DNA from: Alteribacter aurantiacus DSM 18675
GTDB lineage: Bacteria > Bacillota > Bacilli > Bacillales > Salisediminibacteriaceae
Direction of reading: 5' to 3'
Length of the DNA: 64,000 nt
Assembly: GCF_000429705.1 (NCBI RefSeq)
Contig: NZ_KE386941.1
Location: 1,364,001-1,428,000 of the forward strand
The notes beneath the pieces were generated by a model. That model was not told the DNA's origin. It did not search any database and saw only the letters and a program-made list of their open reading frames with translations. Of this stretch, positions 1 to 8,992 are shown one piece after another. Position 1 is the stretch's first letter; every line of letters starts with the position of its first letter. The position numbers were made by a program, and so were the translations under genes.

Positions 1-553
1 CATCATAATAAAGTTCGAGACCTGTGAGCCCTTGGTTATCAATACCTGCAAAGCCTAAAACGTGAGACAAATACTTTCCGAAAGGATAGTGCCTCCGATT
101 GTCTTCAGCAATATAGACGCCATCAAGCTGAAGAAGTCTCACTTCGTTTGCCAATTCATTCGAGATTTTTCTTCCCTCAGGATTGATTCGAACAATGGAC
201 TCCTTTTTTGTCACCAGTTCATAAGCTCTCTGAAGATCAAGGTTTAATACGCCGGCAAGCTTTTCAGCTGTTTCATTCGGATCACCCACTTGTCTTGGGA
301 CAACCAAAACACTCGGTGCACTTACATTGGTTGCTAGTGGTGTTCCATTTCGATCCCTTATTTCTCCTCGCTTTGCTTCAAAAGGGATGTTCCTACTCCA
401 CAAATCTGCTGCTTTTTCACTCAGTTCATGCCCTTGCACCAGCTGAACATACGCCAATCGTCCAGAAATAACCCCAAACACGACAAGACCGATAAACAAC
501 GAGATGATTAACCGCTTCCGCACGGTCACATTTGATACCCGCCTCACATTCAT
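1..553 (-). CDS. spoVD: Stage V sporulation protein D (penicillin-binding protein), N-terminal part
   Basis: The gene runs off the left edge, so only about 184 N-terminal residues are visible. They show a short cytoplasmic start (MNVRRVSNVTVRKR), one membrane segment at about residues 15-35 and the beginning of the PBP dimerisation region, including the KRGEIRDRNG motif shared by class B PBPs. The ATG at 551-553 follows a GGGAGG ribosome site. SpoVD is the class B transpeptidase needed for spore cortex peptidoglycan, made in the mother cell. Its position immediately downstream of pbpB is the classic Bacillus arrangement and separates it from other PBP2 paralogues. The transpeptidase domain is outside the window and cannot be checked. 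Confidence 0.9.
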   Translation of the reverse strand, partial: MNVRRVSNVTVRKRLIISLFIGLVVFGVISGRLAYVQLVQGHELSEKAADLWSRNIPFEAKRGEIRDRNGTPLATNVSAPSVLVVPRQVGDPNETAEKLAGVLNLDLQRAYELVTKKESIVRINPEGRKISNELANEVRLLQLDGVYIAEDNRRHYPFGKYLSHVLGFAGIDNQGLTGLELYYD

Positions 554-605
554 ATATGAACCTCCCACTCTATTCAAAGACCGGCTTGGTTCAGTTTTAT
601 GTAAA

Positions 606-633
606 GAAAGGACAGGTTAGAACCTGTCCTTTC
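606..633 (-). terminator. Hairpin between pbpB and spoVD
   Basis: Two perfect 13-bp arms (GAAAGGACAGGTT and its complement) with a two-base centre lie just after the pbpB stop. The T-tract on the minus strand is short (TTT), so it may attenuate rather than fully stop transcription into spoVD. Confidence 0.6.
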
Positions 634-650
634 GGCGAATTACACCTATG

Positions 651-2891
651 TTAGTCCATAAAGAAGTCATCTTCCTCTTCATCTTCCGCTTCGGTTTCTT
701 GTTCCGTTCCAAGAGTCTCCTCTTGATCGAATTCACTTTCTTCATCAGAATCCGTTTCGTCTACTTCAGGTTCGTCACCACTTCCAAGGACGATCGCAAT
801 CGATTCGCCTCCTTGAAGTAACGCACCAGGTTCAATACTCTGCGTTCGCACAAATCCACTGCCATCAATAGAAACATTTACTTCAGCAAGCCTTGCCCAC
901 GCATGTACTTGCCTTCCTGACCACCCGGTCATATTCGGGGTCTCAATTGTATCTCCATCTGTTTTGATAAAGACCCTTTCATATGGGAGGACAGCCATGT
1001 CATCATTAGGAGAATGGGAAGTGACAGTGGTTCCGTTACCAATAATAACAGGTTCTAGACCGTAATCTTTTAATTCTTCTTCCACTTTATCAACGGAATC
1101 CCCTGTCAAGTCTTCCATTGTGATGCCCACTTCTTCTACATGCTCTTCTTCTACACTTTGCGGTGTTATATTCAAATATTGTAGACTTTGCTGCATTACT
1201 GGCTTGAACACCTTAGAAACAGGTACAGCTCCTGTTTCATGAAGATCAATATTCGGTCGGTCCACTGCAACATATACAATGACTTCCGGATCATCTGCAG
1301 GAGCCATACCTATAAAGGAATAAATATGGTTACCGTGGCCGGTTAACCTCCCTGGTCCATCAGGGTTATTTATTTGAGCTGTACCGGTTTTACCTGCTAT
1401 ATCAAACCCTTCGATCGCATATGGCTGACCTGTACCTGCCGATGATGACACAACGGTCTCCATCAATTCCAAAACCTTACTGGCTGTTTGTTCAGATATA
1501 GGTTGTCCGACCACTTCCGGCTCCCCTTTTGACACCAGTTCACCATTATCAACATCGTAAACCCGGTCAATTACATACGGCTTCATCATCTGTCCGCCAT
1601 TTGCGATTGCTGTAGCCGCCTGCACTTGTTGTATCGGCGTTATAGCAGATCCTTGGCCAAAAGCAGTTGTAGCCGCATCGATTGGTCTGAAATCAGCAAT
1701 CGCACTAGAGGCTTCATTGGGAAGATCAATGCCTGTAGGCTCCCTTAGACCAAACGCATCTACATAGTCAAAAAAAGTATCAGGCGTAAGCTTTTCTAAT
1801 GCCAACTTAGAGAAGGCTACATTTGAAGAGCGTTGGTACCCTTCATCATACGTGATCTCTCCCCAACCTCTACCGCCATTATGGTCGGGAATGCGATCAG
1901 GCCCAATCTGGTAAGTACCCGATTGAAACGTCTCGTTACCATCATAGACCCCCTCTTCAATTGCCGCTGCCAAGGTCAGTGTTTTAATCGTTGAGCCTGG
2001 TTCAAAACGTGAACTTACTGCAAAGTTTGTATAATTTGTAATTGATTCATATTGGTTTGGGTTAAAGCTTGGACGATTACTCATAGCAAGAATTTCTCCT
2101 GTTTTCGGGTCGGCAACAATACCTATCATCCGTTCAGGTTCATATTCTTCATCCACTTGCGTTAACGCTTGTTCCAATACCATTTGAATTTTTTTGTCGA
2201 TGGTTAAGTAAACATCATTTCCGTTTTTAGCTGGATCCACAATATTTTCCGTATTTACAAGTGATCGCCCTGCGCCATCTCGTTGATACGTAATGGATCC
2301 ATCTTCGGACCTTAGAAGTTCGTCAAGGCTTTGCTCCAGCCCCATTCTAGCCACACTCATATCTCTCTCGGTATATCCGACTAAATGAGAGGCGAAGGTT
2401 TGGTTAGGGTAGTAACGCTTCGGGTCTTTACGGAAAAGGATTCCCGGGATTTCCAAATCATTAATTGCATCTCGATCCTCTACACTTAAATACCTGGCAC
2501 CAGGGATTTCCACTTGTACAAGGTCTTGTGATAAGCGTTCCCTTACCATACCCACATCCAAATCAAGAACAGAACCAATTCTCTCTGCTGCTTCATTTGG
2601 GTCAGTCACGTGATTTCCATAAGAATCATCTAGAACAGCAATCATTGTATATGACGCCACTTCTTCTGCTATCGATTCTCCTTCTCGATCAAGGATGGTT
2701 CCCCTTTTCCCTTCAATAGAATGGGTTTGAGACCACCTTTGTTCTATTAACGCTTGTAAATCCTGCCCTTGCACTTCCTTAGATGCTTGAATATACACAA
2801 ATCTTCCAAATAATACACTTATAAAGAAAAGGAAGATTCCGAGAACCCATAGGGCCCGCACGGTAATCTTCCTGCTTTTTGTAACTTCCAT
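651..2891 (-). CDS. pbpB: Penicillin-binding protein 2B, septal transpeptidase with PASTA domains
   Basis: This 746-residue class B PBP cross-links septal peptidoglycan in the divisome. One membrane segment spans about residues 11-32 and the dimerisation domain follows. The transpeptidase signatures are all present: STIK at 300-303 (Ser300 nucleophile), SSN at 355-357 and KTG at 501-503. Two PASTA repeats occupy roughly 590-705. The last ~40 residues are an unusually acidic tail rich in E and D. The gene lies 17 bp after ftsL and is read in the same direction, as in B. subtilis. The tail is probably a lineage feature of salt-adapted Bacillaceae. Confidence 0.96.
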   Translation of the reverse strand: MEVTKSRKITVRALWVLGIFLFFISVLFGRFVYIQASKEVQGQDLQALIEQRWSQTHSIEGKRGTILDREGESIAEEVASYTMIAVLDDSYGNHVTDPNEAAERIGSVLDLDVGMVRERLSQDLVQVEIPGARYLSVEDRDAINDLEIPGILFRKDPKRYYPNQTFASHLVGYTERDMSVARMGLEQSLDELLRSEDGSITYQRDGAGRSLVNTENIVDPAKNGNDVYLTIDKKIQMVLEQALTQVDEEYEPERMIGIVADPKTGEILAMSNRPSFNPNQYESITNYTNFAVSSRFEPGSTIKTLTLAAAIEEGVYDGNETFQSGTYQIGPDRIPDHNGGRGWGEITYDEGYQRSSNVAFSKLALEKLTPDTFFDYVDAFGLREPTGIDLPNEASSAIADFRPIDAATTAFGQGSAITPIQQVQAATAIANGGQMMKPYVIDRVYDVDNGELVSKGEPEVVGQPISEQTASKVLELMETVVSSSAGTGQPYAIEGFDIAGKTGTAQINNPDGPGRLTGHGNHIYSFIGMAPADDPEVIVYVAVDRPNIDLHETGAVPVSKVFKPVMQQSLQYLNITPQSVEEEHVEEVGITMEDLTGDSVDKVEEELKDYGLEPVIIGNGTTVTSHSPNDDMAVLPYERVFIKTDGDTIETPNMTGWSGRQVHAWARLAEVNVSIDGSGFVRTQSIEPGALLQGGESIAIVLGSGDEPEVDETDSDEESEFDQEETLGTEQETEAEDEEEDDFFMD

Positions 2892-2908
2892 TTCATAACA
2901 CCCGCTTA

Positions 2909-3277
2909 TTAATCCTGATTTTGGATTACTCTTACATTTTGATCATTCAATTCCATTCCAAGTTCAGTCTGGGCAATGTGAAGGATACGGTCTGGTTCGG
3001 ATAAATCTTTCACCTGAAGAGATAATCCTTCATTTACAGTTGACTGCTCCACAATGCTTCTTTCTGTTTGTTGAATCTCATGGTTGGCAATATAGATCGT
3101 CGCATAGTTTGAAAGCATTACATAAGCTGCAAACACAACCCCGATAAACGCCAATGGATATATAATTTTTTCTCCCTTAGTAATCCCGCCCCTAAAGACA
3201 CGTTGCTTCTTTTGTTTAGGCTGTCTTTCAGGCGTCGGATGAAGCGGTTGTTGGACTTGCTGTTTTGCCAAACTCAT
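2909..3277 (-). CDS. ftsL: Cell division protein FtsL
   Basis: This small bitopic divisome protein (122 residues) forms the FtsL-DivIC-FtsQ/DivIB complex at the septum. It has a basic, glutamine-rich cytoplasmic tail (1-37), one membrane segment at about 38-58 and an extracytoplasmic helical segment with heptad character (about 60-100). It is preceded by GGGAGGGG six bases before the ATG. It sits between rsmH and pbpB, which is the diagnostic position because the sequence itself is poorly conserved. FtsL of B. subtilis is an unstable, regulated protein; nothing here shows whether that holds. Confidence 0.93.
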   Translation of the reverse strand: MSLAKQQVQQPLHPTPERQPKQKKQRVFRGGITKGEKIIYPLAFIGVVFAAYVMLSNYATIYIANHEIQQTERSIVEQSTVNEGLSLQVKDLSEPDRILHIAQTELGMELNDQNVRVIQNQD

Positions 3278-3311
3278 CGGTTACCCCTCCCAGTTTCTCA
3301 TATTTCTCTCT

Positions 3312-4244
3312 CTAATTTTTTTCGGCGATTCTCAGCTTCGCTGACTTCGCTCTTGAATTTTTCTCTAATTCTGTTTCGTTTGCCAAAATCGGCTTTCTTG
3401 ATACAAGTGTTAATTCCGGCTCAAAACCTTCTGGAATGACCGGCATCCCTTTAGGTAACTCCGGCATTTTGCTTCTCTCTTTAAAAACCTTCTTACAAAT
3501 CCGATCCTCTAAGGAATGAAACGTAATGACAGCGATACGACCTTTCTCTCGAGTAAGCTCAATAGCATCTACCAAGGCTTCCTCAAACACGTTCAACTCA
3601 TCGTTTACTGCAATTCGGATGGCTTGGAACGTTCGTTTAGCCGGGTGTCCCCCTTTACGTCTCGCTGGAGCAGGTATCGCATCTTTGATAACATCTACAA
3701 GTTCACCGGTTGTTTCTATCGGCTTGTCTATACGTCTAGCTTCAATCTTTCTTGCAATGTTTTTGGCGAACCGCTCTTCCCCATATTGACTGATTATTTT
3801 CATAATCTCTTGAAACGACCACTCATTTACCACTTCGTAAGCTGTAAGTTCTTGTGTTTGATCCATTCTCATATCCAGTCTTGAATCGTAACGGTAACTA
3901 AACCCACGATCCGCTTCGTCAAACTGTGGCGACGATACACCAAGGTCAAAAACAATTCCATCTACTTTAGTAATACCGAGATTATGAAGTTCTTCTTTTA
4001 AATGGCGGAAGTTCGAGCGAACAAAGGTAATGCGTTCTTTGTAGGGTTCCAAACGCTCTTTGGCAAAAGCTAGAGCGCGATCATCTTGATCAAAACAAAT
4101 CAACCTGCCCGTTTCACCCAATTCACGAGCAATTCGTTCGCTGTGCCCTCCACCTCCGAGAGTACAATCGACATAAATGCCTCCCGGGCGTATTTGAAGT
4201 CCTTCTACTGTTTCTTCCTTGAGTACCGTTTCATGTTCAAACAT
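3312..4244 (-). CDS. rsmH: 16S rRNA (cytosine1402-N4)-methyltransferase RsmH
   Basis: RsmH is a SAM-dependent methyltransferase of 16S rRNA C1402 in the decoding centre; length is 310 residues, usual for the family. The N-terminus has the HETVLKEE signature and the SAM-binding loop DCTLGGGGHS (about 26-35). The EDRICK segment and the C-terminal NSRAKSAKLR motif are also typical. It is the second gene of the mraZ operon, 43 bp after mraZ and 34 bp before ftsL, so it is probably co-transcribed with the division genes under the MraZ operator. Confidence 0.97.
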   Translation of the reverse strand: MFEHETVLKEETVEGLQIRPGGIYVDCTLGGGGHSERIARELGETGRLICFDQDDRALAFAKERLEPYKERITFVRSNFRHLKEELHNLGITKVDGIVFDLGVSSPQFDEADRGFSYRYDSRLDMRMDQTQELTAYEVVNEWSFQEIMKIISQYGEERFAKNIARKIEARRIDKPIETTGELVDVIKDAIPAPARRKGGHPAKRTFQAIRIAVNDELNVFEEALVDAIELTREKGRIAVITFHSLEDRICKKVFKERSKMPELPKGMPVIPEGFEPELTLVSRKPILANETELEKNSRAKSAKLRIAEKN

Positions 4245-4287
4245 CTTTACACCTGTCCTTTAACTGCTTGTCAACCTTGCACTACGA

Positions 4288-4719
4288 TTACAAATCGAAA
4301 TCTACAATGCCTTCGGCTATTTCTGCAAATGAGTCTTCAGATTCAGCAACATACTCTTCCCAAATCTCTTTACTCCAAATCTCAACACGGTTTGAGACAC
4401 CGATGATTACACATTCTTTTTCCAGCTTGGCATAAGACCTTAAAACAGAAGCAATATTGGCTCTACCTTGCTTGTCCAATTCACATTCTGTTGCACCGGA
4501 GAAGAAGAATCGCGTAAAGGCCCTCGCATCTTTCTTTGTAAACGGCAAGGTTTTCAGCTTTTCCTCTAAGTGTCTCCATTCCTGTTCAGGATAAACAAAC
4601 AAACATTGATCCAACCCTCTTGTGACAACGAAGGAGGAGCCGAGATCTTCACGGAATTTGGCCGGGATAATCATCCTGCCCTTCTCGTCAATGTTATGAC
4701 GAAACTCTCCCATAAACAT
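4288..4719 (-). CDS. mraZ: Division/cell wall cluster transcriptional regulator MraZ
   Basis: MraZ (143 residues) has two tandem AbrB/SpoVT-like half-domains, each carrying the DxxGR motif (DEKGRMIIPAKFR near residue 11, DKQGRANI near residue 82). It forms a ring-shaped oligomer that binds its own promoter and represses the division cluster. It is the first gene of the operon, with an ATG preceded by a GGGGGAGGGGGTG Shine-Dalgarno stretch. Its expected operator of three GTGG repeats at 10-bp spacing is visible just upstream at 4757-4782. Confidence 0.97.
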   Translation of the reverse strand: MFMGEFRHNIDEKGRMIIPAKFREDLGSSFVVTRGLDQCLFVYPEQEWRHLEEKLKTLPFTKKDARAFTRFFFSGATECELDKQGRANIASVLRSYAKLEKECVIIGVSNRVEIWSKEIWEEYVAESEDSFAEIAEGIVDFDL

Positions 4720-4756
4720 CTCGACACACCCCCTCCCCCACTTCTTAATACTAATC

Positions 4757-4782
4757 TACCACATCGCCCCACTTTCCTCCAC
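4757..4782 (-). promoter_or_regulatory. MraZ operator (three GTGG direct repeats)
   Basis: Read on the minus strand, GTGGAG, GTGGGG and GTGGTA occur with exact 10-bp periodicity (plus-strand positions 4777-4782, 4767-4772, 4757-4762), 38-63 bp upstream of the mraZ start. Known MraZ boxes in other bacteria are short GTGG-type direct repeats with the same helical spacing, so this is very probably the autoregulatory site. Confidence 0.8.
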
Positions 4783-4879
4783 TTTCTTTTGAAAAAAGTT
4801 TTTAAACTGTAATAATTCATTAAATGAGAGTTAATCAAAAACCCTTTACCATAGGAGTTATCAAGGCTTTACAAGTGAA

Positions 4880-4915
4880 GTGGGAGGTTGTGGAGTGCCG
4901 GTGGGGGGAATGTGG
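4880..4915 (+). repeat. Second cluster of four GTGG motifs, opposite orientation
   Basis: Four GTGG motifs at 4880, 4890, 4901 and 4912 run on the plus strand with 10, 11 and 11-bp spacing. They lie about 100 bp further upstream of mraZ than the main operator and face away from it. No gene on the plus strand starts here. They may be an auxiliary MraZ site or chance in a G/T-rich stretch. Confidence 0.4.
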
Positions 4916-4971
4916 TGTGAATAAATAAAGGCTACTCTAAGTTGGTGAGTTAGAAGGTGGCATAAATGAAA

Positions 4972-5007
4972 AAGCCGACTAAAAGGTTATACCTTTTTAG
5001 CCGACTT
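4972..5007 (-). terminator. Intrinsic terminator of bshC
   Basis: Hairpin arms AAGTCGGCTAAAAAGG and CCTTTTAGTCGGCTT (minus strand), followed by TTT, begin 10 bp after the bshC stop and isolate it from mraZ. Confidence 0.85.
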
Positions 5008-5016
5008 CAACTATAG

Positions 5017-6648
5017 TCAAAGAATGACAATTGTATGTTTATCTGGACGAGGTCCTTCCTTCATAACGACTTCAGTGATACGACAAATGATATCCGTACC
5101 AAACTCATTTATAAACGGAAGTACGTTAATGGTCCGCTCTTGAAGTCCCTCTTGAGGGCGAAACACTACTTGGACATAATCATATCGATCCAATATAGGG
5201 GTAAAGGATTGATGAACGTGTTTATCGATTTTCTTTTTATAATTCGTAATCACCCGTTGCCCCGCGTCTAAATACGGATCAACATCGACCCCTTCTATCC
5301 CTTGCTCTAACAAGATATCGTTTATCTTTCTGATAGACGCTTCAATTTCAGCACTGGCTTTATCAAAGGAAGGCTCATAATCATCAGGTTTGTGCTCGTC
5401 GTACCAACGCTCTTTCTTACCCACAACCTTACCCTCAATCGCTTCTCTCAAGGTAATGTCCCCTTTTCCAATCCCCTTGTGAGCTCCACGGTCAACTAAG
5501 GTAAACTGCATTCTAGGAAGTAGAGGTGGCATACGAAAACCAAATTGATGAAACACCTCTTTTAACGTTCCCCAGTACTTGATTTCACCAGCTCCGCCAA
5601 CAAAACCAAGAACTGGCAATAACCATTCTTGCATGAGTGGTCTAGTAACTACATTATTACTCAAATCAGACGGTGTTTCTTTTGCGATGCGAAGCATTTC
5701 TTTTTTCGACCAAGATCGAGAATGTTCTTTGTCGGTGAATAGTTGATTTTCACGGTCATAATAAAGGAGGGTTCTTTCTCCTTGTACGTGAAGAAAGAGG
5801 TGAGTCAAATCTCGATCAATCGTAACCGGTTCACCAAAACCCGACTCCTTAAATTGTAACGCTTTCTCTATAAAGGCCTCTCTTACAATCTCGTTTTTAT
5901 CAATGAGTTCATGAAAAAAAGGCTGTTCCATTTGTCTGATCGCTTCATGATGGGCATCCAATAAGACGATGCCAGTGCCTGCAAATAATTTATGAATAAC
6001 TTTAGCAAATAATGTAACGTAACTGTCCGATTGGTCAATCAGCTCCGACCAGTCAAGATAAATCCTCTTCGTTTCCGCCGTTTCTTCCAAGTGAAGAATC
6101 GCCTCTTTAAGAAGGGATTTCGCCTGGTTTTTATCAATGGAACGATGAGATGCCGGTATTTTCACATCATTTCTTTCTCTCATCGCAAAACGCTTTAAGT
6201 CATGTTTATGGTGGACAAAGAAATGATTTATTTCATCTATATCATGGTCTTCCCCTGCTATCCAAAACACCGGAACAACAGGAACCCCAAGATCTTTTTC
6301 TGATTGATTGGCATGTGCTAATATCGAGATAATTTTATGAACAGTGTACAAAGGTCCGGTAAATAAACCAGCCTGTTGCCCTCCCACAATCATAACGGAC
6401 CTAGGGTCGCTCAGTTTTTTAATTTGCATCTTTGTAGCATTGGAAGCGCCCATTTCATAATTAAAAGAAAAAAGCACGTCTCTCAACGCTTGACGATTAA
6501 AGGAGCGTTCTGATAATTCACCGAGGCGCTTCTTTAGGCTTTCTTCCCCATATCCATAATCATAAAAAGACATGAGGGTTTCTTGTAACGTTATGTATTT
6601 ATCTAAAAAAGGGTTCAACCCCGAAACATCTTCGTATTGCATATGCAT
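5017..6648 (-). CDS. bshC: Bacillithiol biosynthesis cysteine-adding enzyme BshC
   Basis: BshC adds cysteine to glucosaminyl malate in the last step of bacillithiol synthesis, the main low-molecular-weight thiol of Bacillaceae. The predicted protein is 543 residues, the usual size. The nucleotide-binding-like region carries VVGGQQAGLFTGPLYT (about 84-99) and PVFWIAGEDHDIDEINH, both family signatures. I choose the ATG at 6646-6648 because GAGAGG lies nine bases before it and the homologous N-terminus begins there; an upstream in-frame start would add ten residues without a ribosome site. It sits next to mraZ, as yllA does in B. subtilis. Confidence 0.95.
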   Translation of the reverse strand: MHMQYEDVSGLNPFLDKYITLQETLMSFYDYGYGEESLKKRLGELSERSFNRQALRDVLFSFNYEMGASNATKMQIKKLSDPRSVMIVGGQQAGLFTGPLYTVHKIISILAHANQSEKDLGVPVVPVFWIAGEDHDIDEINHFFVHHKHDLKRFAMRERNDVKIPASHRSIDKNQAKSLLKEAILHLEETAETKRIYLDWSELIDQSDSYVTLFAKVIHKLFAGTGIVLLDAHHEAIRQMEQPFFHELIDKNEIVREAFIEKALQFKESGFGEPVTIDRDLTHLFLHVQGERTLLYYDRENQLFTDKEHSRSWSKKEMLRIAKETPSDLSNNVVTRPLMQEWLLPVLGFVGGAGEIKYWGTLKEVFHQFGFRMPPLLPRMQFTLVDRGAHKGIGKGDITLREAIEGKVVGKKERWYDEHKPDDYEPSFDKASAEIEASIRKINDILLEQGIEGVDVDPYLDAGQRVITNYKKKIDKHVHQSFTPILDRYDYVQVVFRPQEGLQERTINVLPFINEFGTDIICRITEVVMKEGPRPDKHTIVIL

Positions 6649-6754
6649 ATGTAACAACCTCTCGCCTTCATTGAACATTTCAAAGATATGGCTTTTATTA
6701 TAGCAAAGTTATAAATGATCACCAAAGAATGCGGCTCGAGATTGTATTCGCTTT

Positions 6755-7138
6755 TTATGCGTACATTAGGGTTACAAAGCCAACAAACATAAGCACAAAG
6801 TGGAGAACGAAAAACAAAACAAATTGAAAACGCCATACACCCTTCATGATTCGAACAAATTCAACATCCTCGTACATCTTCCAATGAACGATTGTAAAAC
6901 CAATCGCTGTTAGTAAAAGCAATGCCAAGACGTAGCCTATTAAAGAAATACCCCAAATCTCAAGAATAAAGAAATGAACCGATAACATAAAAAAGATTAA
7001 ACTTACATCAACAGCCACTTTTAACGCAAACACTTTGTTCCTCGTAAGCTTCACACTTACGAGATAAACCAAATACATACTGATTATTGGAGCTGTGATC
7101 AAAGTGGCAATAACACCAGCTACTACGTTTCCAAACAT
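6755..7138 (-). CDS. DUF3397 family membrane protein
   Basis: The protein (127 residues) is almost entirely hydrophobic, with four predicted membrane segments (about 5-27, 36-58, 62-84, 104-126). The family is known only as DUF3397 and is commonly found between panE and bshC in Bacillaceae, as here. The ATG at 7136-7138 is preceded by AAAGGAGG eight bases away, and the gene overlaps the 3' end of panE by 16 bp, so the two are translationally linked. Function is unknown. Confidence 0.8.
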   Translation of the reverse strand: MFGNVVAGVIATLITAPIISMYLVYLVSVKLTRNKVFALKVAVDVSLIFFMLSVHFFILEIWGISLIGYVLALLLLTAIGFTIVHWKMYEDVEFVRIMKGVWRFQFVLFFVLHFVLMFVGFVTLMYA

Positions 7139-8043
7139 TCTCTCCACCTCCTTTCCATCCCTTTAATTGATTGATGGAGAAAAGCTACCAGTGGCATAGG
7201 CAACTCCTTTTTCTCTCCTAGCGTCAATAAGTAGCCAGTAATGGACTCCGCTTCTGTTTTACGTTCATTTTTTATGTCTTGTAGCATAGACGAATGGTTT
7301 TCATACGTATTTAATAGAACTTGCTCAACGACCTCCCAATACACAGGAATATCAATGACAGATTTAATTTCATCAAACACAAGCTGTGCGTTATGGTAGT
7401 ATTCATCAATTTCTAGTAGTGCTCCATTTTTCACATTGTACATAGCTGTGAGTGGGTTAATGACACCGTTGACTACAAGCTTTTCCATTTGCAATGTTTG
7501 AATATTTTCTTCATACGTAGTCAAAAACCCTCCTTTCACCATTTTTTCAATGAAACGTTCAGGTTTTTTTTGAAAGCTTGTCCATGGTCCGATTACCCAC
7601 ATCCCTACACCTGTATGTTTGACCTCTACACCCGTATTGCTTCGCATGGCTCCATGAGTTATGACACTTGGATAAAGACTGCATGCCGAGAGATCACGGT
7701 TAGCTTTTTCCATGTGTCCCATGCCATTCATAGCAAATATGATGGAGCTCCCAGACAACCCACTTTTCTTTAAAACTTGTAGGACATCGTCCAATTGCGT
7801 CTGTTTTACTGCAATGACAATGATTTTATAAGCTGGATGTCCCCACTCTTCTATTGACTTAGCTTGAAGCTTCTCTTTTATTACCATGTTTTGATTGCTT
7901 TTATGTAAAGTGATCCCTTTTTCGTTTATACGATTAGCTTGATCTTTGCTTTTTGTATACACAGTCGTATCTAATTTTCCAATCGCGCAATAGGAAGCAA
8001 TGAGCATCCCTACCGAACCGCCTCCAATAACTGCTATTTTCAC
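7123..8043 (-). CDS. panE: 2-dehydropantoate 2-reductase (ketopantoate reductase)
   Basis: This enzyme reduces 2-dehydropantoate to pantoate with NADPH for pantothenate and CoA synthesis. The 306-residue protein starts with the Rossmann dinucleotide motif KIAVIGGGSVGML and has the AVKQTQLDDVL segment, the AMNGMGH loop and a C-terminal helical domain with KLVVNGVINPLTA, all as in B. subtilis YlbQ. I use the GTG at 8041-8043, eight bases after GGAGG; the annotated-looking TTG five codons earlier would overlap that ribosome site. It overlaps the DUF3397 gene and reads away from ylbP. Confidence 0.9.
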   Translation of the reverse strand: MKIAVIGGGSVGMLIASYCAIGKLDTTVYTKSKDQANRINEKGITLHKSNQNMVIKEKLQAKSIEEWGHPAYKIIVIAVKQTQLDDVLQVLKKSGLSGSSIIFAMNGMGHMEKANRDLSACSLYPSVITHGAMRSNTGVEVKHTGVGMWVIGPWTSFQKKPERFIEKMVKGGFLTTYEENIQTLQMEKLVVNGVINPLTAMYNVKNGALLEIDEYYHNAQLVFDEIKSVIDIPVYWEVVEQVLLNTYENHSSMLQDIKNERKTEAESITGYLLTLGEKKELPMPLVAFLHQSIKGMERRWRECLET

Positions 8044-8306
8044 ACTCACAACCTCCAAACCAGGACTTTTACGCTACTTATTTTAACATAAATACCATTG
8101 ATGTACGTTTTTTCCTTTTACAGCGTTCTCCTATCCCTTTTTTATATAACCACTTGTCTTTTATACTCATGCGCAACCAGCAAGTAGTCTCCAGCTTCTA
8201 TAAAAGAGGCTTAGCTGAAAGATTTTATTTAAATTATGAAAATATATAGATAATTCAGCCGATGTTATAGTAAAATATAATTAATCGATATGTTGGAGGG
8301 ACAGCT

Positions 8307-8789
8307 ATGGTTGATATCCATGAAGTTAAGCGCTTACGTATAAACTTTAAGACATTAGAAGAATTTGAAAACTTCCGCGAGTACGGCTTGCAGGAGTTGT
8401 CTATGAAAGAAGATCTTCAAGGTAACATGATTGACAACGATAGTGAATCACCTTTTTATGGGGTTTACTACGGAGATAAGCTTGTTGCAAGAATGAGCTT
8501 GTATAAAGTAGGTGCTAAGTATGACCGCTATTTCGAACCTGCACAGGACTACTATGAACTGTGGAAGCTTGAAGTATTGGAACACTATAAAGGTCGAGGG
8601 TTCGGTAAACAATTAGTCGATTATGCGAAGTCCCTTGGTCTGCCAGTCAAAACAAATGCACGCCAGCGTTCAGACAGCTTTTGGGAGAAGATGGGCTTTG
8701 AACCCCTCACCTATGATACACAGCGTGATCGAGGCGAAAATCCTTACGTTTGGTTTCCAAAAGGGGTAAAAGAACAAAAGCCTGAGTAA
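8307..8789 (+). CDS. ylbP: GNAT family N-acetyltransferase YlbP
   Basis: This 160-residue protein belongs to the GNAT acetyltransferase superfamily. The acetyl-CoA loop appears as EHYKGRGFGKQLVDYAKS (about 92-109), matching the R/Q-x-x-G-x-G/A rule. The C-terminal SFWEKMGFEPL motif is also typical. The ATG follows TTGGAGGGACAGCT. Its substrate is unknown, but ylbP is conserved next to rsfA and ylbQ across Bacillaceae. It is divergent from panE across a 263-bp A/T-rich gap. Confidence 0.88.
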   Translation: MVDIHEVKRLRINFKTLEEFENFREYGLQELSMKEDLQGNMIDNDSESPFYGVYYGDKLVARMSLYKVGAKYDRYFEPAQDYYELWKLEVLEHYKGRGFGKQLVDYAKSLGLPVKTNARQRSDSFWEKMGFEPLTYDTQRDRGENPYVWFPKGVKEQKPE

Positions 8790-8944
8790 GGGCTCATGTA
8801 TGGATTGAATTGAAAGCGCTTAATGAACAAAAGCTTATTGGGTTTGAGTGGGCTATCAGTATTTGTTTTTCTGGTCTCATTGATACCGAAGCTAGAGCAA
8901 TGAGTGGTGAAGCCTTGTGATCCTAGAATACAATTTCTAAGCTA

Positions 8945-8991
8945 CGAAAGAAAGCACAGACTGACATTAATCCAGTCTGTGCTTTCTTTCG
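8945..8991. terminator. Bidirectional terminator between ylbP and rsfA
   Basis: A 19-bp perfect inverted repeat (CGAAAGAAAGCACAGACTG and its complement, nine-base loop) lies between the convergent genes ylbP and rsfA. A-rich and T-rich ends of the arms let it act in both directions. Confidence 0.8.
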
Positions 8992-8992
8992 T

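Noticed and set aside
8811..8824. cre-like sequence TGAAAGCGCTTAAT
   Set aside because: One mismatch at a key C and placed just after the ylbP stop, not near a promoter.
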